DNA from: Rheinheimera maricola
GTDB lineage: Bacteria > Pseudomonadota > Gammaproteobacteria > Enterobacterales > Alteromonadaceae
Length of the DNA stretch: 64,000 bases
Assembly (NCBI RefSeq): GCF_016918075.2
Contig: NZ_JAERPS020000001.1
Coordinates: 620,001 to 684,000 of the forward strand
Reading direction: 5' to 3'
Positions 9,945 to 18,919 of the stretch are shown one piece after another; positions within the stretch are counted from its first letter, which is position 1, and each line of letters begins with the position of its first letter. Position numbers and translations under genes: made by a program. Under the pieces are notes generated by a model. That model did no database searches. It saw only the letters and a list, made by a program, of their open reading frames with translations, and was not told the origin of the DNA.

Positions 9945-11342
9945 ATGGCGCTGTATTTGTATCTGCATTTTCCAGCGCTACAGTGCGATAGCATTACCGA
10001 CCCGGGGCAACAAGCTTTACCGCTGGCGGTAGTGGATGCGCAGCATAGTATTATTCAGTTAAATGCACAGGCGGCCGCGCAAGGTGTGCAACTGCAGATG
10101 GGGCTGGCGACCGCTGCCGCACTGTGCCATAACCTGCAACTTATCCCCTATCAGCCACAGCAACAACAAGCCGTGTTAAGGTCGATTGCACAGCAGCTTT
10201 ATCAGGTGAGTGCTGACATTGCCTTGGATGGACCGGACGGCCTGTATTTACGCTTATGCAATATGTTGCAGTTATATCAGGGGCTGGCCGGTTACCGGGC
10301 GGCGTTAATGGCCGCTTTGGCGCTACTGCCTTATCAATATTATTACGCCAGCGCCGCCACACCTTTGGCGGCGAAATGTCTGGCGCTGCAGCGGCTTAAT
10401 TTGCTGACGCAAGACAGCATCGACACAGAAACAGCGCTTAAACGCAGCCCGCTTAGCTTTACAGAGCTGGAGCCGGATATACAGCAGCAACTGCAACGCT
10501 TGGGTATTGCCAGCCTGGGGCGTTTATTGGCGCTATCGACAACAGAGCTGGCGCGGCGTTTTGATAACCGTTTGGTCAGCTATCTTGGCCGTTTACGTGG
10601 TGAGTTTTTTCATGCGCTGGAGTATATCCGGCCCGAGCCCGGCTTCAGCCGGTATCTGGAGCTGTTGTATGACATCAGTGATATGGCAGTACTCAGCGCA
10701 CCGCTTAGCAGGTTACTACAGCAACTGCAGCAACAGCTACAGCGCAACAATGCCTTGTGCCATCAACTGACACTGCGCTTATATTGCCGTGACAGCGAGA
10801 CACAAAACTACAGCGTTGGCTCGGCGCAGGGCGAATACCGCGCGGCAAACTGGCTGAAGCTGTGTCAGTTGCAACTGGAAAACCATCGTCTGACCGCGCC
10901 GGTATATGGCCTGCAACTTGAGGCTACACATTTTATGCCGCAGCAGGCACAAAGTGACGATTTATTTGCGCCACAGCAGGGCAACGTATCGGCCTTGCAG
11001 CTGGTGTCGTTGCTGCAAGCCAGGTTAGGCAGCAATGCAGTAAGTGGCCTTAGCCTGCAAAACCAGCATTTACCCGAGCAAGCCAGCGGCCGACCGCTGC
11101 CGTTGTTGCAAACTAAACCGCTGGCCGGGGCTTTGTTGCAACGGCCGGCATTTATATTGCCACAGCCGCGGCCACTGCAAGAAGCGGTAGAGATTAGCAG
11201 CGGGCCAGAGCGTCTGTGCCCCGATGGCTGGCAACTGGCGGCGCAGCGTGATTATTTTATTGGCCGCAATGGCAAAGGCCAATGGTTGTGGCTGTATCGC
11301 ACCGCGCAGCAACAATGGTTTGTGCACGGTTTGTTTAGTTAG
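9945..11342 (+). CDS. imuB: ImuB, catalytically inactive Y-family polymerase-like protein
   Basis: DinB/UmuC-superfamily protein of 465 residues. It starts at ATG 9945, one base after imuA stops; a longer open frame back to 9807 overlaps imuA and is not needed. The N terminus reads YLYLHFPALQCD where active Y-family polymerases have a metal-binding Asp, and the usual S-x-DE motif is replaced by ALDGPDG, so it is expected to lack polymerase activity, as known for ImuB. The family role is as a hub that bridges the sliding clamp, ImuA and DnaE2. A possible clamp-binding stretch QSDDLF is encoded near 10955-10972. The gene is glutamine-rich, like its neighbours. Confidence 0.9.
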   Translation: MALYLYLHFPALQCDSITDPGQQALPLAVVDAQHSIIQLNAQAAAQGVQLQMGLATAAALCHNLQLIPYQPQQQQAVLRSIAQQLYQVSADIALDGPDGLYLRLCNMLQLYQGLAGYRAALMAALALLPYQYYYASAATPLAAKCLALQRLNLLTQDSIDTETALKRSPLSFTELEPDIQQQLQRLGIASLGRLLALSTTELARRFDNRLVSYLGRLRGEFFHALEYIRPEPGFSRYLELLYDISDMAVLSAPLSRLLQQLQQQLQRNNALCHQLTLRLYCRDSETQNYSVGSAQGEYRAANWLKLCQLQLENHRLTAPVYGLQLEATHFMPQQAQSDDLFAPQQGNVSALQLVSLLQARLGSNAVSGLSLQNQHLPEQASGRPLPLLQTKPLAGALLQRPAFILPQPRPLQEAVEISSGPERLCPDGWQLAAQRDYFIGRNGKGQWLWLYRTAQQQWFVHGLFS

Positions 11343-11351
11343 CTGCTGCCT

Positions 11352-14300
11352 ATGCGTTACGCTGAACTGTTTTGTCAAAGCCACTTTAGTTTTTTGCACG
11401 GCGCCTCCAGCCCGCAGGAGCTGGTGCAACAAGCGGCAGTGCTGGGCTACAGTGCGCTGGCACTGACCGATGAATGTTCGGTAGCCGGTATAGTGCGGGC
11501 TTACCGGCAAATTAACGAGCAAGCGCTTAATATTAAACTGATTGTCGGCAGCTATTTTAAGCTGGATAAGCTTGAGCTGGTACTGCTGTGCACGGACAAA
11601 GCGGCTTACGCCGAGCTGTGCCGCATTATTACTAATGCCAGGCGGCGCAGCACTAAGGGCGAATATTGCTTAACCGAATGGGATCTTATGTCACTGCAGC
11701 ACTGCCTGCTGCTGTGGCTACCCAGCGGCGATAGCGACACTGATACACACTGGGCCAACTGGCTGCAAAAATATCACGGCGAGCGGCTGTGGCTGGCCAT
11801 GCGCCGCGAGCTTAGCCATAATGAAGCCGCTTTTAACCATTATAGCCAGCAACTGCAACAGCAGTATCAGTTAAAGGCTGTAGCCTGTGGTGCTGTGCTA
11901 ATACATATTCCCGGGCGGTTGGCGCTGCAGCACTGCATAACGGCCATTAAAGCCGGTAAACCCTTGGTGGAGCTGGGCCGCCAGCTGCTGAGTAATGCCG
12001 AGCGCGCACTGCGCCCGCTGGCGAAGCTGGAGAAACTGTTCAGTGCTGAGTTACTAGAGCAAAGCGATATTATTGCCGCGCGCTGCACATTTTCGCTGCA
12101 GGAGCTGAAATACCAGTACCCCAGCGAGCTGGTGCCAGAGGGCGAAACTGCTGCCGGTTATTTAGCACGGCTGGTAGTAGCAGGCAGTGCATTACGCTTT
12201 CCGGCTGGTTTGCCAGCGCGGGTGCAGGCCATTATCGACAAAGAAATGGCGCTTATCACCGAGCTTAACTACGAATACTTTTTTCTCACCATTTATGATG
12301 TAGTGCAATTTGCCAAAGCGCGCGGCATTTTGTATCAGGGCCGCGGCTCGGCGGCCAATTCGGTAGTGTGTTATTGCCTGGAAATAACCGCGGTAGACCC
12401 AGAGAAAATACAGGTGCTGTTTGAGCGGTTTTTATCGCGTGAGCGCAAAGAGCCGCCGGATATCGATGTCGACTTTGAGCACGAGCGGCGCGAAGAAGTG
12501 ATCCAGTATCTGTATCAAAAATACGGCCGTGAACGCGCAGCGCTGGCCGCTACGGTCATTAGCTATCGCTTTAAAAGTGCGCTGCGTGATGTTGGTAAAG
12601 CGCTGGGGCTGCCCATCAGCCAGCTGGATTTTTTAGTGAAAAACATTCAACGGCGCGACCCGGCATTAAGCTGGCAGCAACAACTTGGCGCGCTGGGGCT
12701 TAACAGTAATAGCCAAATCACGCAGCAGCTTATTACGCTGGTGGAGCAACTGCGCGGCGCCCCGCGGCATTTATCGCAGCATGTCGGCGGCTTTGTTATC
12801 TCACAAGGGCCCTTGTATGAACTGGTGCCGGTAGAGAACGCCGCCATGGTCGACAGAACCGTGATCCAATGGGATAAAGACGACCTGGAAACGCTGGAAT
12901 TGCTAAAAGTGGATGTGTTGGCGCTTGGTATGTTAACTGCCATTCGCAAGTGTTTTACGCTGCTAAAGCAACACGAACAGCAGGAGCTTAGCATCGCCGG
13001 TATCAGTGCGCTGGGTGATGCGGCGGCGGTGTATCAGATGATACAAAAAGCCGACACCGTCGGGGTGTTTCAGATTGAATCGCGGGCGCAAATGAGCATG
13101 CTGCCCCGGCTTAAACCGGCCTGTTATTACGACTTGGTGGTACAAATTGCCATAGTGCGGCCCGGGCCAATTCAGGGCGATATGGTGCACCCGTATTTAA
13201 AACGGCGTGATGGCAAAGAAGCGGTAGACTATCCGTCTGAGGCGGTGAAAACAGTGTTGCAGCGCACCTTGGGCGTACCGATATTTCAGGAGCAGGTGAT
13301 CGCGCTGGCGATGGTGGCTGCCGGCTTTAGTGGTGGCGAGGCCGATCAGCTGCGCCGGGCTATGGCCAGCTGGAAGAAAACCGGTGAGCTGCAGCAATTT
13401 AAGCATAAACTAATTGATGGCATGCAAAGCCGCGGTTATACGCTGGAATTTGCTGAGCGTATTTATCAGCAAATTTGCGGCTTTGGAGAATATGGCTTTC
13501 CTGAGTCGCATTCGGCCAGTTTTGCGGTGTTGGCCTATGTCTCTGCCTGGTTGAAGCATTATTATCCGGCCGCCTTTTGTACTGCCTTGCTTAACAGTTA
13601 TCCGATGGGGTTTTATAGCCCGGCGCAGTTGCTGCAGGACGCGCGGCGCCATGGTGTTAGCGTGTTGCCGCTCTGTGTTAATCAATCGCAGTGGGATCAC
13701 AGCCTGCAACAGCAGGGCAAGGCCATAAGGCTGGGCTTACGGCAGATTAAAGGTTTAAGTCGTGCCGGTGCAGAGTTACTGTTAAAACTGCGCCCGCTTG
13801 GTGGCTATCGTGATGTACAACAATTGCGCCAAACCGGGCTTAGCCGCAGCGACTTACAGGCGCTGGCCAGTGCCAATGCTCTAAGTAGCATTAGTGGCGA
13901 TCGCTACAACAGCCGTTGGCAATTGCTGGATACGCAGCACAGCCTGCCGCTGTTTGCAGCCGGGCAGGAACCGTCTGAACCGGCGCTACAGCTGGCACAA
14001 ACGGCGCCGGCTTATTTGCCGCCTCCGGGTAAAGTAGAAGAAATGCTGGAAGACTACGCGGCTACCGGCCTTACGTTGTCAACCCATCCGTTGGCACTGC
14101 TGCGCCAGGCCGGCAAATTACCACGCAGTGTGGCGGTGGAGGAGTTACACCGCGTGCGGCATAACAGCCCGGTGCGGGTTAGCGGCCTGGTAACGTTGCG
14201 CCAAAGGCCTGGCACCGCTGCCGGCGTAACCTTTATGTCGCTGGAAGATGAAACCGGCACCGCCAATGTGCTGGTGTGGCTGGCCACGGCGCAGGCACAG

Positions 14301-14447
14301 CAAAAAAGCTTTTTAACCGCCACTATTTTGCAGGTAGACGGTATTTTACAGCGCGAGGGCGAGGTTACCCATATTATCGCCGGCAAGCTGGTTGACTTAT
14401 CAACACTTTTGGCTGAACTTAGGCTGTCGTCACGCGATTTTCATTAA
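11352..14447 (+). CDS. dnaE2: Error-prone DNA polymerase DnaE2
   Basis: C-family DNA polymerase of 1031 residues, the usual size for DnaE2 and shorter than the replicative DnaE. The N-terminal PHP domain begins YAELFCQSHFSFLHGASSP. The palm shows RGSAANS and the catalytic triad in PDIDVDFEHERRE (D370, D372, D374); a C-terminal OB-fold region contains VTFMSLEDETG. It begins 9 nt after imuB and is the third gene of the LexA-controlled cassette. Its role is error-prone synthesis past damage with ImuA and ImuB. Nothing is truncated, so it should be functional. Confidence 0.95.
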   Translation: MRYAELFCQSHFSFLHGASSPQELVQQAAVLGYSALALTDECSVAGIVRAYRQINEQALNIKLIVGSYFKLDKLELVLLCTDKAAYAELCRIITNARRRSTKGEYCLTEWDLMSLQHCLLLWLPSGDSDTDTHWANWLQKYHGERLWLAMRRELSHNEAAFNHYSQQLQQQYQLKAVACGAVLIHIPGRLALQHCITAIKAGKPLVELGRQLLSNAERALRPLAKLEKLFSAELLEQSDIIAARCTFSLQELKYQYPSELVPEGETAAGYLARLVVAGSALRFPAGLPARVQAIIDKEMALITELNYEYFFLTIYDVVQFAKARGILYQGRGSAANSVVCYCLEITAVDPEKIQVLFERFLSRERKEPPDIDVDFEHERREEVIQYLYQKYGRERAALAATVISYRFKSALRDVGKALGLPISQLDFLVKNIQRRDPALSWQQQLGALGLNSNSQITQQLITLVEQLRGAPRHLSQHVGGFVISQGPLYELVPVENAAMVDRTVIQWDKDDLETLELLKVDVLALGMLTAIRKCFTLLKQHEQQELSIAGISALGDAAAVYQMIQKADTVGVFQIESRAQMSMLPRLKPACYYDLVVQIAIVRPGPIQGDMVHPYLKRRDGKEAVDYPSEAVKTVLQRTLGVPIFQEQVIALAMVAAGFSGGEADQLRRAMASWKKTGELQQFKHKLIDGMQSRGYTLEFAERIYQQICGFGEYGFPESHSASFAVLAYVSAWLKHYYPAAFCTALLNSYPMGFYSPAQLLQDARRHGVSVLPLCVNQSQWDHSLQQQGKAIRLGLRQIKGLSRAGAELLLKLRPLGGYRDVQQLRQTGLSRSDLQALASANALSSISGDRYNSRWQLLDTQHSLPLFAAGQEPSEPALQLAQTAPAYLPPPGKVEEMLEDYAATGLTLSTHPLALLRQAGKLPRSVAVEELHRVRHNSPVRVSGLVTLRQRPGTAAGVTFMSLEDETGTANVLVWLATAQAQQKSFLTATILQVDGILQREGEVTHIIAGKLVDLSTLLAELRLSSRDFH

Positions 14448-14458
14448 CGGGAACTGCT

Positions 14459-15004
14459 ATGTTATTGCAAGCCTCACAAAGCCTGGTATTACTGATTGAT
14501 ATGCAGCAAAAGCTGGCACCGGCTATTTTTGCCAGCAAAGAAGTCGAGCAGGCTGCAGCCTGGGTGCTGCAGGTCGCGTTGCAACTGGACGTACCGGTGT
14601 GGGCCACCGAGCAATACCCGCAAGGTATAGGTGCGACCTTACCGGCGCTGGCAGAGTTGATACCCGAAACGCAGGTACTGCAAAAAATGCATTTTAGTGC
14701 ACTTAAAGAGCCGCATATTGCCAGCAGCCTGGCCTGTACTGAACGTAAACAAATAGTGGTGCTGGGTACCGAAGCCCATGTTTGTGTGCTGCAGTCGGTA
14801 ATGGATTTATTGGCGCTGGGCTATCAGGTGTTTGTGGTAGTAGAAGCCGTGGGCTCGCGCACGGAGCAAAATAAACAACTGGCCTTAAACCGCATGCAGC
14901 AAGCCGGTGCACAAGTTATCAGTAAAGAAATGCTGGCGTTTGAATGGTTAGAATGTTGCGGCACTGATACCTTCCGTCAGATCAGCAAGGGCTGGATCCG
15001 TTAA
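14459..15004 (+). CDS. Isochorismatase-family cysteine hydrolase
   Basis: Hydrolase of 181 residues in the isochorismatase/nicotinamidase superfamily. The expected catalytic triad is visible: Asp in LLIDMQQKL (D14), Lys in LQKMHFSAL and Cys in GTEAHVCVLQS. The substrate is unknown; related proteins act on amides or on isochorismate. The gene starts 11 nt after dnaE2 and its stop overlaps the next start (TAATG), so it may be transcribed with the SOS cassette and translationally coupled to the following hydrolase. No signal peptide is seen, so it is cytoplasmic. Confidence 0.85.
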   Translation: MLLQASQSLVLLIDMQQKLAPAIFASKEVEQAAAWVLQVALQLDVPVWATEQYPQGIGATLPALAELIPETQVLQKMHFSALKEPHIASSLACTERKQIVVLGTEAHVCVLQSVMDLLALGYQVFVVVEAVGSRTEQNKQLALNRMQQAGAQVISKEMLAFEWLECCGTDTFRQISKGWIR

Positions 15005-16125
15005 TGCGTTGCTGCTGGCTACTGTTACTTTTTGCGCTGCCGCTGCAGGCCGATAAGCTGATTGAGCAGCAGCTGCCGGATTTTTATCAGCAACTGCTAC
15101 CACAAGCATCCTATCCGCTGGGCTGGAATAAAGAAAAATTCGTTGATATTCAGCATTGGCGCCAACAGGGCCGGGCGGCACTGCGTGCAGCCTTGCTGTG
15201 GCCGGATGAGCCGGTTGATTTTGCTGCAAAATTGCTTGAAACCGAACAACGCGACGGCTACAGCGCCCAGCTCTGGTCGGTGCAGCTAACCAAACAAAGC
15301 CGGGTGCAGTTGATGCTGTTGCAACCTGATACTGCCAAGCCTGCGCCGGCGGTGTTACTGCTACACGATCACGGCGCCCGCTTTGACATTGGCAAAGAAA
15401 AATGGATACAGCCGTTTGCAACTGACGAGCGCTTGCCCTCGGCGCAGCAGTGGGCCGCTAAATACTTTAGCGGAAACTTTGTCGGCGATGCACTGGCCAA
15501 ACAGGGCTATCTGGTGTTGGCGGCGGACACCTTTGGTTGGAGCGATCGCGGGCCGATAGAATTTAACGCCCAGCAGGCGCTGGCCGGCAATATGTTTATG
15601 CTGGGCCGTTCACTGGCCGGTATGGCCGCTTATGAAGATTTACGGCTGGTACAGTATTTAAAGCAGCTGCCACAGGCCGACAGCAGCCGGCTGGCCGTAC
15701 TGGGTTTTTCGATGGGGGCTTTTCGTGCCTGGCAATTAGCGGCGCTGACTGATGATATCAAAGCCGGGGTGGCGATAGCCTGGTTAAACAGCTACCGACA
15801 TTTAATTACGCCCGGCAATAATATCCTCAAAGGTCAGTCGGCGTTTTATATGCTGCATCCGGGCTTAGCGGCAAAACTGGATATCCCTGATATGGCGGCG
15901 CTGGCAGCCCCCAAAGCGATGCTGTTTATTAACGGCGGCAAAGACAAGTTAATGCCCAAGGGCGGGGTCGACTATGCCTATGCGCAACTGGCAACAGTGT
16001 GGCAGGCGCATGGCGCGCCGGGCAAGCTAACAACGACATTGTATCCGAACTACGGCCATGAGTTTAACGCCGAGCAGCAACAGCAGGTGTTTAACTGGTT
16101 AGCGGCTCAGTTGGCAACTAACTGA
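15004..16125 (+). CDS. Secreted alpha/beta hydrolase (dienelactone hydrolase/acetyl-esterase-like)
   Basis: Protein of 373 residues with a clear signal peptide (MRCCWLLLLFALPLQA). It has an alpha/beta hydrolase core with LLLHDHGARFD near the oxyanion site, nucleophile in LGFSMGAFRAWQ, acid in INGGKDKLMP and histidine in YPNYGHEFN. An insertion with FGWSDRGP follows the second core strand. It resembles bacterial esterases of the acetyl-xylan-esterase/dienelactone hydrolase type; the substrate is not evident. Its ATG overlaps the stop of the preceding isochorismatase-like gene, and its last 19 bases overlap the end of the convergent nuclease gene. Confidence 0.83.
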   Translation: MRCCWLLLLFALPLQADKLIEQQLPDFYQQLLPQASYPLGWNKEKFVDIQHWRQQGRAALRAALLWPDEPVDFAAKLLETEQRDGYSAQLWSVQLTKQSRVQLMLLQPDTAKPAPAVLLLHDHGARFDIGKEKWIQPFATDERLPSAQQWAAKYFSGNFVGDALAKQGYLVLAADTFGWSDRGPIEFNAQQALAGNMFMLGRSLAGMAAYEDLRLVQYLKQLPQADSSRLAVLGFSMGAFRAWQLAALTDDIKAGVAIAWLNSYRHLITPGNNILKGQSAFYMLHPGLAAKLDIPDMAALAAPKAMLFINGGKDKLMPKGGVDYAYAQLATVWQAHGAPGKLTTTLYPNYGHEFNAEQQQQVFNWLAAQLATN

Positions 16126-16880
16126 TCGAGCAGCATGGCCAGCCTTACCGCAGCCTGCTGTACGCGTTGCTCTAACACGGTTTGATACCGCTTAACATAA
16201 GCCTCATCGAGTAACATGCCGGGTTTATAGTGCTGATAAATTTCAACCGTGATGGCTGCAGATTCGTTGGCCCAGCTTAGTACATCACCTTGTTGCCATG
16301 TTAGCCGACGTTCTGGGCTGATCTGCGCCAGCAAACCGCTGAATTTTGATGGTTCAGTTTCATAGCCCAGCTGTTTTAGTAGCCCAAAATCCCACACCCC
16401 GTGCAGATTATTTGGCTGGCCGAAAAAATACACCGCGGTGCGGTTGCCGCCCAGATCATCAGCAAAACTGACATGCAGTGGTTGGTGTAAATCAGCAATA
16501 TGATGAGCTAAAAACAACAATGCCTGCCAATCTGCCGGGTTATCTATCAGCCGGTGCTGCATATCGCTAATGGCAGACAAAATACAGCCTTGAGCCGGGC
16601 AGTGTTGCATGCTGACAGCTGTTTCGCCGCGCGCCATATTGACATAATGATGTGGTGCGCTCCATTTAAACGCCTCTTGCGAGCGTACTTCATCCGGCCA
16701 GGAACACGCATTGCCAAACTTAGTGTGAGGCGCCGGTTTTAGCAGCGTATCAAGTTTTATTTTGGTATCGCTATTTACCAGTTGATAGGCTAAATCACAC
16801 ACCAGTTGATGGCCGGTTTTGCCAAAGGCAAACACGGGCTGGCTTAACAACAATAAGACTGCGGCGATAATAATACGCAT
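16107..16880 (-). CDS. S1/P1-family zinc-dependent nuclease
   Basis: Secreted nuclease of 257 residues with a signal peptide MRIIIAAVLLLLSQPVFA. The mature protein begins FGKTGHQLVCDLAY, and further zinc-ligand segments are PHHYVNMARG, LAHHIADLHQPLHVS and GVWDFGLL, all typical of the S1/P1 family that degrades single-stranded nucleic acid in the periplasm or outside the cell. The first mature residue is Phe rather than the Trp of fungal P1. The gene lies 3 nt downstream of rlmJ on the same strand and overlaps the convergent esterase gene by 19 bases. The length is normal for bacterial members. Confidence 0.9.
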   Translation of the reverse strand: MRIIIAAVLLLLSQPVFAFGKTGHQLVCDLAYQLVNSDTKIKLDTLLKPAPHTKFGNACSWPDEVRSQEAFKWSAPHHYVNMARGETAVSMQHCPAQGCILSAISDMQHRLIDNPADWQALLFLAHHIADLHQPLHVSFADDLGGNRTAVYFFGQPNNLHGVWDFGLLKQLGYETEPSKFSGLLAQISPERRLTWQQGDVLSWANESAAITVEIYQHYKPGMLLDEAYVKRYQTVLEQRVQQAAVRLAMLLDQLVAN

Positions 16881-16883
16881 AGC

Positions 16884-17720
16884 TTACTCCGGCACCAGCT
16901 GGTGCACCTGAAACTCTCCTTGTGCACTTAACAGCGGCGCCAGTTCACTCAATGCAACACGCATATCATTTGCAAGGGTATAAGGCGGGTTAATGACTAA
17001 CATACCGCTGCCGGTCATGCCAAAGCCGCTGCTATCTGGTATTGGGCAGTATTCAATGCGCAGTTGATCTTTAATGCCTGTGGCGACAATAGCGCTGATA
17101 AATGCTTCTACCGCTGCGCGCTCGATAACCGGATACCAGATTGCATAAGTCGCTTGCGGAAAGCGCTGATAAGCGCTTTGCAAACCGGTAACCACATCCT
17201 GATATTCGGTTTTAAGCTCATACGGTGGATCAATTAATACCAGGCCGCGTTTATGTAGCGGCGGCAGCATGGCTTTAAAGCCTGCCCAGGCATCCATATG
17301 CTCAATACGGCTATGACGACGCCGGACAAACTGGCTGGCCAAAATAGGGTGGTCTGTTGGGTGAAGCTCGGTCGCTTGAATACTGTCGCTGTTACGCAGC
17401 ATCATGGCAGCAATTTTCGGTGAGCCAGGGTAAAACGCCAATTCATCATTGGTATTGAGTTGTTTAATCAGCTCGATATAACGCACCAAAGCCGGGCTAG
17501 CCGCTTGATATTGCCACAATTTGCCAATACCGGTTTGATACTCGCCGGTTTTTTGTGCCTGCTCAGCTAATACGCTATAAAGCCCCGCACCAGCATGGCT
17601 GTCGTGGTAGCAAAACGGCTTATCTTTTTGCAGCAGGTAATCCAGAATGGCCACCTGAACCAGGTGTTTAACCACATCGGCATGATTACCGGCATGATAA
17701 CTGTGGCGATAACTAAGCAT
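16884..17720 (-). CDS. rlmJ: 23S rRNA (adenine2030-N6)-methyltransferase
   Basis: Methyltransferase of 278 residues. The N terminus MLSYRHSYHAGNHADVVKH is nearly that of E. coli RlmJ, which fixes the start at the ATG at 17718-17720 rather than a TTG 21 bases upstream. The catalytic motif DPPY is in VLIDPPYELKTEYQD, and GSGMLVINPPYTL lies near the C terminus. It modifies A2030 of 23S rRNA in the peptidyl transferase region. The S1/P1 nuclease gene follows after 3 nt, so both may share a transcript. Confidence 0.95.
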   Translation of the reverse strand: MLSYRHSYHAGNHADVVKHLVQVAILDYLLQKDKPFCYHDSHAGAGLYSVLAEQAQKTGEYQTGIGKLWQYQAASPALVRYIELIKQLNTNDELAFYPGSPKIAAMMLRNSDSIQATELHPTDHPILASQFVRRRHSRIEHMDAWAGFKAMLPPLHKRGLVLIDPPYELKTEYQDVVTGLQSAYQRFPQATYAIWYPVIERAAVEAFISAIVATGIKDQLRIEYCPIPDSSGFGMTGSGMLVINPPYTLANDMRVALSELAPLLSAQGEFQVHQLVPE

Positions 17721-17815
17721 AAACAAGGCCTGTAGCGGCAAATTTAAAGGCCGTCAGCATACTGCGCGAGCAGAAAAATACAAGTATTGTTGCTATCTGA
17801 TTTTAGCAGCGCAGC

Positions 17816-18919
17816 CTAGCGGGCGGCGTTACTACATAGCATAAGGCGGTCAAACGCCTGTAGCCAGGCGTCATCAGTATCAAATAGAAAACGCTTTTGC
17901 TGCATTGTCTGGTTTATTTGTGCCTTAGGGCGCGCTGCAGCCAGCATTGCCACTAACTGATAACGTGCCGCACCTGCGTCGAAAGGTGCCAGCGAGGCCG
18001 CTTTTTCAATATCGGCCAAGCCATTACCGCCCTGGCGAAACTGCGCCATGCCACGCAGCAGGTATGCATCTATCTGCAGCGGTATGCGAGTAACAGGGTT
18101 GGCAAGCACCCGGCTAAAGCTGCTGTCGGCGGCCTGCCAGTCACCACGAAACAGTTGTAACAGACCACCGGTCATGTCGGCGAACTCAGAGTTTTGCTGT
18201 GATATTTTTGGCAGTGATACGTAGCCTTCAACGCCCTGGCTGCGTAATTTGGTAGGTGCATGAGTTAACTGCCGGTTAAACTCGAGGAATTGTAAATCTT
18301 CTCCGGTGTAGCCAATAATTTGCGGGTTATTTAATGCTGCGGTTATCGGCAGCCCTTTTACTTCGCGGAATTTTTTTACTACCTCGTCTTCCAATACAAT
18401 GCCGGCCATATGGTAACGCCGCCGTGGCAGCGGCGTATAGAGTGTTTGTTGTTGGCATTGTAACGGCCAAAGTTCAAAGTTTTGCTTGCGGTAATCACAC
18501 GGCAGGCTGCTCTGATTGGTGCAGCCCGGGTAAGCTGCCTGGTAATGCGGCAGCAGTACTTCTACTTCCACCACCACATTGCTGCCAAATCGTTGTGTGT
18601 TACCCAGTACAACCATTTGAGCAAGCAGTTTGGTCTGCTGCGCCAGGCGAATTGCTGTGGGCTGCTGTGTCAGGTTTAGGCTGTCTGCACTCCATTTAAT
18701 CATTCCGCGGCCAAAGTCTAGTTTGTCTGGATTATCCGGCCATGGCGCTTTACGGGTTGTTTGCGCCAGCTGTAATGACAGTATGGTGCTGACATTACGG
18801 CCTAGGGTATTTTCGCCGCCAAAAGCCGGGAAAAACACCGTTATCTGATCCGGATTAGGCTGCGCCCACACCGGTATCAGGCTGCAAACGAAGCAGAGAA
18901 TGCTGAGTAGTAGCTTCAT
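17816..18919 (-). CDS. Secreted protein with N-terminal TolB-N/CsgG-like and C-terminal TPR-like regions, function unknown
   Basis: I do not recognise a named family. The protein has 367 residues with signal peptide MKLLLSILCFVCSLIPVWA. The first 130 mature residues show alternating strands and a helix-strand segment (AQQTKLLAQMVVLGNTQRFG followed by a strand) that resembles the CsgG/FlgO/TolB-N fold; this is inference. The C-terminal 110 residues (GLLQLFRGDWQAADSSF, IDAYLLRGMAQFRQGG) look like tetratricopeptide helices. Cysteines in the middle (PGCTNQSSLPCDY, WPLQC) may form disulfides. The ATG overlaps the upstream stop as ATGA, so it is the last of a coupled four-gene set; a GTG nine bases further up is a less likely start. 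Confidence 0.7.
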   Translation of the reverse strand: MKLLLSILCFVCSLIPVWAQPNPDQITVFFPAFGGENTLGRNVSTILSLQLAQTTRKAPWPDNPDKLDFGRGMIKWSADSLNLTQQPTAIRLAQQTKLLAQMVVLGNTQRFGSNVVVEVEVLLPHYQAAYPGCTNQSSLPCDYRKQNFELWPLQCQQQTLYTPLPRRRYHMAGIVLEDEVVKKFREVKGLPITAALNNPQIIGYTGEDLQFLEFNRQLTHAPTKLRSQGVEGYVSLPKISQQNSEFADMTGGLLQLFRGDWQAADSSFSRVLANPVTRIPLQIDAYLLRGMAQFRQGGNGLADIEKAASLAPFDAGAARYQLVAMLAAARPKAQINQTMQQKRFLFDTDDAWLQAFDRLMLCSNAAR

